Made by a program: the position numbers and the translations under genes
From: Streptomyces hawaiiensis
Lineage (GTDB): Bacteria > Actinomycetota > Actinomycetes > Streptomycetales > Streptomycetaceae
Length of the DNA: 64,000 nt
Reading direction: 5' to 3'
Assembly (NCBI RefSeq): GCF_004803895.1
Contig: NZ_CP021978.1
Coordinates: 5,456,001 to 5,520,000 of the forward strand
Shown here: piece after piece, positions 33,368-40,322 of the stretch
How positions within the stretch are numbered: the first letter of the stretch is position 1
Layout: every line of letters begins with the position of its first letter
Notes under the pieces: generated by a model
Seen by the model: only the letters and a program-made list of their open reading frames with translations
Database searches by the model: none
Told to the model about the DNA's origin: nothing

Positions 33368-34807
33368 GTGACTCGGATCGTGATCATCGGTGGCGGACCC
33401 GGCGGATACGAAGCGGCGCTGGTGGCCGCTCAACTCGGCGCGGAGGTGACCGTCGTCGATTGCGACGGTCTGGGCGGGGCGTCGGTGCTCACCGACTGCG
33501 TGCCGTCGAAGACGTTGATCGCCACGGCTGAGGTGATGACCACCTTCGACTCCTCCTACGAGGAGCTGGGGATCATCGTCGCCGACGACACCCCGCCCAT
33601 GGAGCAGGCCGCCCGGGTGGTGGGTGTCGACCTGGGCAAGGTCAACCGGCGTGTGAAGCGGCTCGCGCTCGCCCAGTCGCACGACATCACCGCCTCCGTG
33701 ACGCGTGCCGGAGCGCGGGTCATGCGTGGGCGCGGGCGGCTGGAGGGCATGCAGGCGCTCGACGGGTCGCGCAAGGTCGTGGTGCGCACCGCCGACGGGA
33801 GCGAAGAGACCCTTACGGCTGACGCCGTGCTCATCGCCACCGGCGGGCACCCCCGTGAGCTGCCCGACGCCCTGCCGGACGGCGAGCGGATCCTGAACTG
33901 GACCCAGGTGTACGACCTCGACGAACTCCCCGAGGAGCTCATCGTGGTCGGGTCGGGTGTGACGGGCGCCGAGTTCGCCGGGGCCTACCAGGCGCTCGGG
34001 TCGCGGGTGACGCTCGTGTCGTCGCGCGATCGGGTGCTGCCGGGCGAGGACCCGGACGCGGCCGCCGTGCTGGAGGACGTCTTCCGGCGGCGCGGCATGA
34101 ACGTCATGGGACGTTCCCGGGCGCAGTCCGCCAAACGGGTCGGGGACCGGGTCGAGGTGACCCTCGCCGACGGGCGCGTCATCACCGGCTCGCACTGCCT
34201 CATGGCCGTCGGAGCCGTGCCCAACAGCGCGGGCATGGGGCTGGAGGACGCCGGCGTCCGGCTGCGCGAGTCCGGCCACATCTGGACCGACAAGGTCTCG
34301 CGTACGACCGCTCCGGGCGTGTACGCGGCCGGTGACGTGACCGGCGTGTTCGCCCTCGCCTCCGTCGCCGCCATGCAGGGCCGCATCGCCATGTACCACT
34401 TCCTGGGCGACGCCGTGACCCCGCTGAACCTGAAGACGGTCTCGTCGAACGTCTTCACCGACCCGGAGATCGCCACCGTCGGCTACACGCAGGCCGATGT
34501 CGACGGCGGGAAGATCGACGCCCGGATGGTGAAGCTGCCGCTGCTGCGCAACCCGCGCGCCAAGATGCAGGGCATCCGCGACGGCTTCGTCAAGATCTTC
34601 TGCCGGCCGGGCACGGGCATCGTGGTGGGCGGTGTCGTCGTGGCGCCGCGCGCCTCGGAACTGATCCACCCCATCTCGATCGCGGTCGACAACAATCTGA
34701 CAGTCGAACAGATCGCGAACGCCTTCACCGTCTACCCCTCCCTGTCGGGCTCGATCGCCGAGGTGGCACGGCAGTTGCACACCCGCAAGGAGAACGGCGA
34801 GGGCTGA
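33368..34807 (+). CDS. lpdA: LpdA-type NAD(P)H-quinone dehydrogenase (flavoprotein)
   Basis: A 479-residue FAD flavoprotein of the disulfide reductase superfamily. It has an N-terminal FAD Rossmann motif GGGPGGYEAA, a second NAD-binding motif GSGVTGAEFAG and a C-terminal dimerisation domain. The redox motif reads GGASVLTDCVPSKT: Cys44 is present but its usual partner is Ser39, so no disulfide can form. This is the pattern of M. tuberculosis LpdA, a quinone reductase, and not of lipoamide dehydrogenase. Start: GTG 33368 has GGAG (33361-33364) just upstream; ATG 33359 adds three residues. The gene starts divergently from the GGCT gene. Confidence 0.88.
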   Translation: MTRIVIIGGGPGGYEAALVAAQLGAEVTVVDCDGLGGASVLTDCVPSKTLIATAEVMTTFDSSYEELGIIVADDTPPMEQAARVVGVDLGKVNRRVKRLALAQSHDITASVTRAGARVMRGRGRLEGMQALDGSRKVVVRTADGSEETLTADAVLIATGGHPRELPDALPDGERILNWTQVYDLDELPEELIVVGSGVTGAEFAGAYQALGSRVTLVSSRDRVLPGEDPDAAAVLEDVFRRRGMNVMGRSRAQSAKRVGDRVEVTLADGRVITGSHCLMAVGAVPNSAGMGLEDAGVRLRESGHIWTDKVSRTTAPGVYAAGDVTGVFALASVAAMQGRIAMYHFLGDAVTPLNLKTVSSNVFTDPEIATVGYTQADVDGGKIDARMVKLPLLRNPRAKMQGIRDGFVKIFCRPGTGIVVGGVVVAPRASELIHPISIAVDNNLTVEQIANAFTVYPSLSGSIAEVARQLHTRKENGEG

Positions 34808-34932
34808 GGCCGAAACCGACTCCTCGCTGGTCACGGGGAGTGTTCGACCATTCGTGCGGCATAGGCTGCGGGACTAGGCCTTATACCACTTCCCGCTGCT
34901 CGGTGCGAACATCTTCTGCTATTCAGCGCAAA

Positions 34933-34945
34933 CTGCTGAAAGCAG
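34933..34945. promoter_or_regulatory. Palindrome upstream of the DeoR-type regulator
   Basis: CTGCT-GAA-AGCAG, with an overlapping TTCAGC/GCTGAA inverted repeat (about 34923-34940). It lies about 30-40 bases before the start of the regulator gene, a likely autoregulation operator. Confidence 0.5.
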
Positions 34946-34972
34946 ACGGTCGCTGGCGTTACTGTCAGTTTC

Positions 34973-35959
34973 GTGTTCGCTGCAGAACGTCGCCAATTGA
35001 TCCTCGAAATGGTGCGAGCGAACGGGGCCGTGTCGCTCCGTGAGCTCGCCCGCGTCGTCCAGACCTCCGAAGTGACCGTACGGCGGGACGTGCGCGCGCT
35101 GGAGGCAGAAGGACTCCTCGACCGCCGGCACGGCGGTGCGGTACTGCCGGGCGGTTTCACGCGGGAGTCCGGCTTTCCGCAGAAGTCTCATCTCGCGACC
35201 GCCGAGAAGACCGCCATCGCCGACCTCGCCGCGAACTTCGTGGAAGAGGGGGAGGCGATCGTGGTCGGGGCGGGTACGACGACCCAGGAGCTGGCCCGCC
35301 GGCTCGCCCGGGTGCCCGGGCTGACGGTTGTCACCAATTCCCTCCTCGTCGCCCAGGCGTTGGCGCATGCCAACCGGGTCGAGGTCGTGATGACCGGCGG
35401 TACGCTCCGCGGTTCGAACTACGCGTTGGTCGGCAGCGGGGCCGAGCAGTCCCTGCACGGGCTGCGGGTGTCGCGGGCGTTCCTGTCCGGGAGCGGGCTC
35501 ACCGCCGAGCGCGGGCTGTCCACGTCCAACATGCTGTCGGCGTCCGTCGACCGGGCGCTGGTGCAGGCCGCGGCGGAGGTGGTCGTGCTCGCCGACCACA
35601 CCAAGCTCGGCACCGACACCATGTTCCAGACCGTGCCGACGGATCTCATCACGCGCCTCGTCACGGACGAGCCGCCCGCCCACGACGACCGTGCGGCCAC
35701 GGAACTCCAGGCGCTTGCCGACCAGGGCGTGCAGATCGCCGTGGCCGGGGGGCAAGGGGGTTCGGCCGGGTCGGGCGCGGGGGGCCCCGGGGGTGATGCC
35801 GTCCCGGCGCGTCAGCAGCGCCGGGATGTGCCACTGCCCGGGCCTCGGCGGCAGGTGCCGGGGGCTGGGGGGCAGTTGAGGTCTGCCTCGGCCTCGATGC
35901 TGGGGGAGCAGAGCCCCGGGGCGGAGCGGGCGCGGGTGGCGGACTTGCGGCGGCGGTAG
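34973..35959 (+). CDS. DeoR-family transcriptional regulator
   Basis: A 328-residue regulator. The N-terminal DeoR helix-turn-helix (residues 2-55) includes SLRELARVVQTSEVTVRRDV. The DeoRC sugar-phosphate sensor domain follows (about 75-235) with VVGAGTTTQELA, VVTNSLLVAQAL and VMTGGTLR. After about residue 250 comes a low-complexity Gly/Pro/Arg tail that ordinary DeoR proteins lack. DeoR proteins usually sense phosphorylated sugars, and deoxyribose-5-phosphate would suit this neighbourhood. Its own upstream palindrome is unlike CTACGCGCGTAG, however. GTG 34973 has no ribosome site but a TACTGT box seven bases upstream, suggesting a leaderless message. Confidence 0.87.
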   Translation: MFAAERRQLILEMVRANGAVSLRELARVVQTSEVTVRRDVRALEAEGLLDRRHGGAVLPGGFTRESGFPQKSHLATAEKTAIADLAANFVEEGEAIVVGAGTTTQELARRLARVPGLTVVTNSLLVAQALAHANRVEVVMTGGTLRGSNYALVGSGAEQSLHGLRVSRAFLSGSGLTAERGLSTSNMLSASVDRALVQAAAEVVVLADHTKLGTDTMFQTVPTDLITRLVTDEPPAHDDRAATELQALADQGVQIAVAGGQGGSAGSGAGGPGGDAVPARQQRRDVPLPGPRRQVPGAGGQLRSASASMLGEQSPGAERARVADLRRR

Positions 35960-36016
35960 AGGACCGGGGGTCCGGTTGCTGTCGCCTGCCAGGTGCTCGG
36001 CGTTGTCGCTGAGGCA

Positions 36017-36093
36017 GGGGCGTTCCGCAACCCGGCGGAGCGGGGTGCCGCTGCGCCCACCCGTGCCGCCCTTAGCGGCACGCATGCCCGCAG
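36017..36093 (+). repeat. Interspersed repeat (GGGGCGTTCCGC family), copy 1
   Basis: Begins GGGGCGTTCCGC, has CGGCGGAGCGGGGTGCC in the middle and ends with AGCGGCACG and TGCCCGCAG. A shorter copy lies at 42913-42970. Both follow the 3' end of a gene. Confidence 0.75.
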
Positions 36094-36139
36094 CGGGGGC
36101 GGCACGCATGCCCGCGGCTAGGGGCGGGCACGCAATGCC

Positions 36140-36475
36140 CTGCAGCTGGGGCGGGACGGGCGCCCGCGGCTGGGCGCGGCGGGTGACCCGCAGCCAGGCA
36201 GGCCGGGTGACCCGTGACTGTGGCGCGGCGGGCGACCGCAGTCAGGCGGGGCCGCATGACCCGCGCCCAGGCGGGGTCGGGTGGCCCGTGGCCAGGCGAG
36301 GTTGGGTGACCCGCGGCTGGGGCGCGGCGGGTGACCCGCAGCCAGGTAGGGCCGGGCGACTCGCAGCCAGGCGGGGCCGGGTGACCCGCAGCCAGCCGGA
36401 GCCGGGCGACCCCGAACTAGGCGGTGTCGGGCGACCGACTCGCGGCCAGGCGGGGGTGGGTGACCCGCGTGGCCG
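36140..36475. repeat. Degenerate 25-bp tandem repeat array
   Basis: About 12 units of roughly 25 bp, each like GGGTGACCCGCAGCCAGGC plus a G-rich end, with many substitutions and a few length changes. Each unit contains the small palindrome GGGTGACCC or a variant. There are no spacers, so it is not CRISPR. Confidence 0.8.
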
Positions 36476-36520
36476 GGGGTCTGCGGCGCTCGGTGGGACG
36501 TGCCCGCAGCCGCGGACGGT

Positions 36521-36660
36521 GAGCAGGGGACGTGTCGGGGGGTGTCCGCCCGCAGCGGTTGGCGCGTCAGCGGACAGTCAGTCGGCGTCCGAGTCCATCG
36601 CGCCGTTCCGAGGACGGACACCCCCCGGCGCGGCCCCGACTCGGGGCCGCGCCGTAGGCG
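36521..36660 (-). repeat. 140-bp dispersed repeat, copy B (with terminal inverted repeats)
   Basis: Inverted relative to copy A at 31639-31778 and equal in length. The 90-bp core 36537-36626 is bounded by GGGGGGTGTCCGCCC (36537-36551) and GGACGGACACCCCCC (36612-36626), nearly perfect inverted repeats. Confidence 0.85.
36627..36653. terminator. Hairpin after accA2
   Basis: GGCGCGGCCCCGA (36627-36639) is followed by its exact complement TCGGGGCCGCGCC (36641-36653). It lies 22 bases after the accA2 stop and forms the edge of repeat copy B. Confidence 0.75.
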
Positions 36661-36675
36661 TTCGTCCCTCGGGGA

Positions 36676-38448
36676 TCAGTCCTTGATCTCGCAGATCGCC
36701 GCGCCCGACGTCACCGACGCGCCGATCTCGGCCGACAGGCCCTTGATCGTGCCCGACCTGTGGGCGTTCAGGGGCTGCTCCATCTTCATGGCCTCAAGGA
36801 CGACGACCAGGTCGCCCTCCTTGACCTCCTGGCCCTCCTCGACGGCGACCTTGACGATGGTGCCCTGCATCGGGGAGGCCAGGGTGTCGCCGGAGGCCAC
36901 CGGGCCCGACTTCTTCGCCGCGCGGCGCTTCGGCTTGGCACCCGCCGCGAGACCCGTACGGGCCAGGGACATGCCCAGCGACGACGGCAGGGAGACCTCG
37001 AGGCGCTTGCCGCCGACCTCGACCACGACCGTCTCGCGGCCCGGGTCCTCGTCCGCGTCCACCTCGGCCGGCGCGGCGAACGGCTTGATCTCGTTGACGA
37101 ACTCCGTCTCGATCCAGCGGGTGTGCACCGTGAACGGGTCGGACGAGTCCGTGAGCTCCGGCGCGAACGCCGGGTCCTTCACCACCGCACGGTGGAACGG
37201 GATCGCCGTCGCCATGCCCTCGACCTGGAACTCCTCCAGCGCGCGGGCGGCCCGCTGCAGCGCCTCCTTGCGCGTACGGCCGGTGACGATCAGCTTGGCC
37301 AGCAGGGAGTCCCACGCCGGGCCGATGACCGAGCCGGACTCCACACCCGCGTCCAGACGCACACCCGGGCCGGACGGCGGGGCGAACGTCGTGACCGTGC
37401 CGGGGGCGGGCAGGAAGTTGCGGCCCGGGTCCTCGCCGTTGATGCGGAACTCGAAGGAGTGGCCGCGCAGCTCCGGGTCGCCGTAGCCGAGCTCCTCGCC
37501 GTCGGCGATACGGAACATCTCGCGCACGAGGTCGATGCCGGCGACCTCCTCGGTGACCGGGTGCTCCACCTGGAGACGCGTGTTGACCTCCAGGAAGGAG
37601 ATCGTGCCGTCGACACCGACGAGGAACTCGACCGTGCCGGCGCCGACGTAGCCGGCCTCCTTCAGGATCGCCTTGGAGGCGGAGTACAGCTCCTCCACCT
37701 GCGCCTCGGACAGGAAGGGCGCGGGGGCCTCCTCCACCAGCTTCTGGTGGCGGCGCTGCAGGGAGCAGTCACGGGTGGAGACGACGACCACGTTGCCGTG
37801 CTGGTCGGCCAGGCACTGGGTCTCCACGTGCCGCGGCTTGTCCAGGTACCGCTCGACGAAGCACTCGCCCCGGCCGAAGGCGGCGACGGCCTCACGGACC
37901 GCCGAGTCGTACAGCTCCGGCACCTCTTCGAGGGTGCGGGCGACCTTCAGACCACGACCGCCACCACCGAAAGCGGCCTTGATCGCGATCGGCAGGCCGT
38001 GCTCCTCGGCGAACGCGACGACCTCGTCGGCACCGGACACCGGGTCGGGCGTACCGGCCACCAGCGGGGCACCCGCGCGCTGCGCGATGTGCCGGGCGGC
38101 GACCTTGTCACCGAGGTCGCGGATCGCCTGCGGCGGCGGGCCGATCCAGATCAGGCCCGCGTCCAGGACCGCCTGCGCGAACTCGGCGTTCTCGGAGAGG
38201 AAGCCGTAACCGGGGTGGATCGCGTCCGCGCCCGACTCGCGGGCGGCCTTCAGCACCTTCTCGATGTCGAGGTAGCTGGTGCCCGGGGTGTCACCGCCCA
38301 GGGCGAACGCCTCATCCGCGGCGCGGACATGCAGAGCGTCCCGGTCCGGGTCGGCGTAGACGGCCACGCTCGCGATACCGGCATCCCGGCAGGCCCGGGC
38401 CACGCGGACAGCGATTTCGCCACGGTTGGCGATGAGCACCTTGCGCAC
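36676..38448 (-). CDS. accA2: Acyl-CoA carboxylase alpha subunit (biotin carboxylase + BCCP)
   Basis: A 590-residue biotin-dependent carboxylase alpha chain. The biotin carboxylase domain covers about residues 1-450 (KVLIANRGEIAVRV start, ATP-grasp loop AAFGGGGRGL, EVNTRLQVEHPVTE). The biotin carboxyl carrier domain is at the C-terminus with EAMKME, where Lys is biotinylated. The length equals that of S. coelicolor AccA2. It works with PccB and PccE encoded nearby to make methylmalonyl-CoA (and possibly malonyl-CoA), a polyketide and lipid precursor. GTG 38448 follows GGAGGG. BirA, needed to attach biotin, is encoded at 42 kb. Confidence 0.95.
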   Translation of the reverse strand: MRKVLIANRGEIAVRVARACRDAGIASVAVYADPDRDALHVRAADEAFALGGDTPGTSYLDIEKVLKAARESGADAIHPGYGFLSENAEFAQAVLDAGLIWIGPPPQAIRDLGDKVAARHIAQRAGAPLVAGTPDPVSGADEVVAFAEEHGLPIAIKAAFGGGGRGLKVARTLEEVPELYDSAVREAVAAFGRGECFVERYLDKPRHVETQCLADQHGNVVVVSTRDCSLQRRHQKLVEEAPAPFLSEAQVEELYSASKAILKEAGYVGAGTVEFLVGVDGTISFLEVNTRLQVEHPVTEEVAGIDLVREMFRIADGEELGYGDPELRGHSFEFRINGEDPGRNFLPAPGTVTTFAPPSGPGVRLDAGVESGSVIGPAWDSLLAKLIVTGRTRKEALQRAARALEEFQVEGMATAIPFHRAVVKDPAFAPELTDSSDPFTVHTRWIETEFVNEIKPFAAPAEVDADEDPGRETVVVEVGGKRLEVSLPSSLGMSLARTGLAAGAKPKRRAAKKSGPVASGDTLASPMQGTIVKVAVEEGQEVKEGDLVVVLEAMKMEQPLNAHRSGTIKGLSAEIGASVTSGAAICEIKD

Positions 38449-38784
38449 GATTGAGGCTCCCTCCTTGAAACAAGCCGAGTTTAGGGACTGCCGACACGGC
38501 ACTACGACCCGTCCCCAGTGGTGAGCTTGCCCACACGGAGCGTGATGTGTGGCCGCTCGACCCGCGAAATCCCTTGTCGCACCGCGGTACGCAGTACTCC
38601 TCCGGGAAACCCTAGCCCTCTCCTGTGGCCAAGGTCTCTGTCATCACGTGCTGCGGGCCACTCGGTTTCTTTGTGGAGTCCCTACGAATGGCCCAATGAT
38701 TCTTTGCCCGCGGTCGAACCCTTGTCCCGCGGTTTACCGGTTAGTAGCGTTCGCGATGTCTCAAAGCGGAAGAGGGTGGGCCCG
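38449..38784. other. Divergent promoter region
   Basis: 336 bases between accA2 and the next divergent gene. No coding signal. It is less GC-rich than its surroundings and should hold promoters for both sides. Confidence 0.6.
38722..38750 (+). promoter_or_regulatory. Candidate housekeeping promoter
   Basis: TTGTCC (38722-38727), 17 bases, TAGCGT (38745-38750), 35 bases before the start of the membrane protein gene. Confidence 0.5.
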
Positions 38785-39261
38785 GTGATACGCAGGCCGG
38801 TGGCGTGGGTCGTGGCGGTGGTGCTGTTCGCCGAGGCGTTCGGCGTCGCGGTGCTCAACTGGTTCCTGGGGGTCGTCGTCGACCGGCAGGACATGTCGCT
38901 GGCCGGGCTGGACCCGCACATGATGTCGGTGTCGTCGAAGATCGGCGGGATCGCCTTCGGCCTCTACTTCGCCCTGTGCGGCCTGGTCGCCCTGCTCGTG
39001 GCGCTGCGGGACCGGCCCCCGGCGGGCTTCGGACGCGTACTGCTGATCAGCGCGGCGGTCGTGCACGGGGTGCTGGGCGCGTTCACCTGGGGCCTGGTCG
39101 GCTGGCCCGCGTTCCTGTTCATGGTGCTGGTCCTCGCCGCGATCGTGCTGCTGCTGATGACGTACGACCGCCCGGCGGAGCCCGCCGACGCCGCGCCCGG
39201 GGGCGGGAAGAGCGGCGAGGGGTCTCCGGTCACCTCTCCGCCGGCGCCCACAACTCCGTGA
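38785..39261 (+). CDS. Small four-helix membrane protein
   Basis: A 158-residue membrane protein with four hydrophobic segments (about residues 5-30, 48-72, 85-105, 108-128) and a Pro/Gly-rich cytoplasmic tail. I recognise no catalytic motif. Similar proteins occur next to accA2 in other Streptomyces, so the position is conserved. The GTG at 38785 starts right at the first helix. Its last 32 bases overlap the 3' end of the convergent maf gene. Confidence 0.75.
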   Translation: MIRRPVAWVVAVVLFAEAFGVAVLNWFLGVVVDRQDMSLAGLDPHMMSVSSKIGGIAFGLYFALCGLVALLVALRDRPPAGFGRVLLISAAVVHGVLGAFTWGLVGWPAFLFMVLVLAAIVLLLMTYDRPAEPADAAPGGGKSGEGSPVTSPPAPTTP

Positions 39262-39850
39262 TGCCCACGCCCAGTTCGGCCAGCAGCCGGCGGACCAGGG
39301 GCAGGCTGATGCCGATGACGTTGCCGTGGTCGCCGTCGATGCCGTCGATGAACGGGGCCGAGCGGCCGTCCAGCGTGAACGCCCCGGCGACGTAGAGGGG
39401 TTCGCCCGAGGCGACGTAGGCGGCGATCTCCTCGTCGGTGGGCTCGCCGAAGTGGACGACCGTGGACGCCGTGGCGGAGACGTAGCGGCCGGTGAGCGTG
39501 TCGTAGACGCAGTGGCCGGTCTGGAGGGTGCCGGCGCGGCCGCGCATCGACTTCCAGCGGGCGGTGGCCTCCTCGGCGTCCGCGGGCTTGCCGAGGGCCC
39601 GGCCGTCCAGGTCGAGCACCGAGTCGCAGCCGATCACGAGCGCGCCCTTGGCCTCCGGCCGGGCCGCTACGACGGAGGCCTTCGCCTCGGCGAGGGCGAG
39701 CGCCAGCTCGGCGGGGGTGGGGGCGGTGACGGCGTCCTCGTCGACGCCGCTCACGATGACCTCGGGGGCGAGGCCGGCCTGGCGGAGCAGTCCGAGCCGG
39801 GCGGGGGACTGGGAGGCGAGGACGAGTCGCCTGCGGCGCTGAGCAGTCAT
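39230..39850 (-). CDS. maf: Maf-like nucleotide pyrophosphatase
   Basis: A 206-residue Maf/HAM1-fold protein. The N-terminal LVLASQSPARLGLLRQAG is the Maf signature, followed by DEDAV, GCDSVLDLDGRALGKP with the catalytic Asp, and IDGIDGDHGNVIG near the C-terminus. Maf proteins hydrolyse non-canonical or canonical (d)NTPs to monophosphates and influence cell division. ATG 39850 gives the usual start; ATG 39868 would add six residues. It lies between accA2 and pccB, an arrangement common in Streptomyces. Confidence 0.93.
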   Translation of the reverse strand: MTAQRRRRLVLASQSPARLGLLRQAGLAPEVIVSGVDEDAVTAPTPAELALALAEAKASVVAARPEAKGALVIGCDSVLDLDGRALGKPADAEEATARWKSMRGRAGTLQTGHCVYDTLTGRYVSATASTVVHFGEPTDEEIAAYVASGEPLYVAGAFTLDGRSAPFIDGIDGDHGNVIGISLPLVRRLLAELGVGITELWAPAER

Positions 39851-39883
39851 GCCCGTCAGGTTAGTCACCTTGGCGAGGCGGAC

Positions 39884-40012
39884 TCACCTCACTCCGATCA
39901 CGATCATCGCGAGCACCATCGCCAGGGCCAGGAGAACGCTCAGCCGCCGCAGCATGCCCTGCATGTCACGCAGCTCTTCGGGCGGTTCGTTCTCGGGGTC
40001 GGACCACAGCAT
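39884..40012 (-). CDS. mmpB: Small morphogenic membrane protein (MmpB-like)
   Basis: A gene of 42 codons. The product has an acidic Pro/Glu-rich start (MLWSDPENEPPEELRDMQ), a short basic turn and one hydrophobic helix (LSVLLALAMVLAMIVIGV) ending at the C-terminus, so it is a single-pass membrane protein. This matches the small MmpB proteins annotated in Streptomyces as morphogenic. ATG 40012 has GGAAGG directly upstream; ATG 40021 would add three residues. The large inverted repeat at 40031-40082 lies directly before it. Confidence 0.7.
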   Translation of the reverse strand: MLWSDPENEPPEELRDMQGMLRRLSVLLALAMVLAMIVIGVR

Positions 40013-40030
40013 GCCTTCCATGGTCGGGCC

Positions 40031-40082
40031 GGGGGTGGGCCGACGCCTGAGTACGCGTACTCAACTTGTCGGGCCCACCCCC
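40031..40082. promoter_or_regulatory. Nested inverted repeat with 16-bp perfect palindrome
   Basis: Outer arms GGGGGTGGGCC (40031-40041) and GGCCCACCCCC (40072-40082) enclose the perfect palindrome TGAGTACGCGTACTCA (40048-40063). It lies after pccE and before mmpB. The outer arms could be the pccE terminator and the inner palindrome an operator for mmpB. Confidence 0.65.
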
Positions 40083-40087
40083 ACAGG

Positions 40088-40297
40088 TCACCCCGGCCAG
40101 TAGGTACGGCCCCACGCCGCCGGCCCCGGCTGGGGCAGGCGGTGGGCCGCGATGCGGGACGGGTCGGACCAGGAGTCGCGGGTGGCCGGCGCGCCGGGCG
40201 GCGTTGCCGCCGCCGCCGCGGCGCGCGCCCTGACCACCGCCAGGGCGGCGGCCAGCTCCTCCGGGGTCGGGTTGCCCCGTACGACCTTGATCGTCAT
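40088..40297 (-). CDS. pccE: Acyl-CoA carboxylase epsilon subunit
   Basis: A 69-residue protein with the actinomycete epsilon-subunit pattern: MTIKVVRGNPTPEELAAALAV at the start, an Ala/Arg-rich helix, a Pro-rich linker and the C-terminal DPSR ... WGRTYWPG block. The epsilon subunit binds the carboxyltransferase (PccB) and raises activity of the complex with AccA2. It follows pccB after 25 bases on the same strand. Confidence 0.92.
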   Translation of the reverse strand: MTIKVVRGNPTPEELAAALAVVRARAAAAAATPPGAPATRDSWSDPSRIAAHRLPQPGPAAWGRTYWPG

Positions 40298-40322
40298 GTG
40301 GGCCTCCTGGGCTCGCTGCGGG

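Larger units (their letters stand above)
35960..36675. other. Repeat-filled intergenic region before accA2 end
   Basis: 716 bases without a supportable gene. It contains a 77-bp interspersed repeat (36017-36093), a degenerate 25-bp tandem array (about 36140-36475), copy B of the 140-bp repeat and the accA2 terminator hairpin. An open frame on the + strand through the array is a by-product of repeat composition: a 25-base period cannot keep one protein repeat in frame. Confidence 0.7.

Noticed and set aside
36140..36475. Possible CRISPR array
   Set aside because: Units follow each other without spacers and are degenerate; no cas gene is in the window.
35976..36686. A 236-codon + strand frame through the repeats
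   Set aside because: It spans a 25-bp tandem array and copy B of the 140-bp repeat. The repeat period is not a multiple of three and the sequence is Gly/Arg/Pro low complexity.
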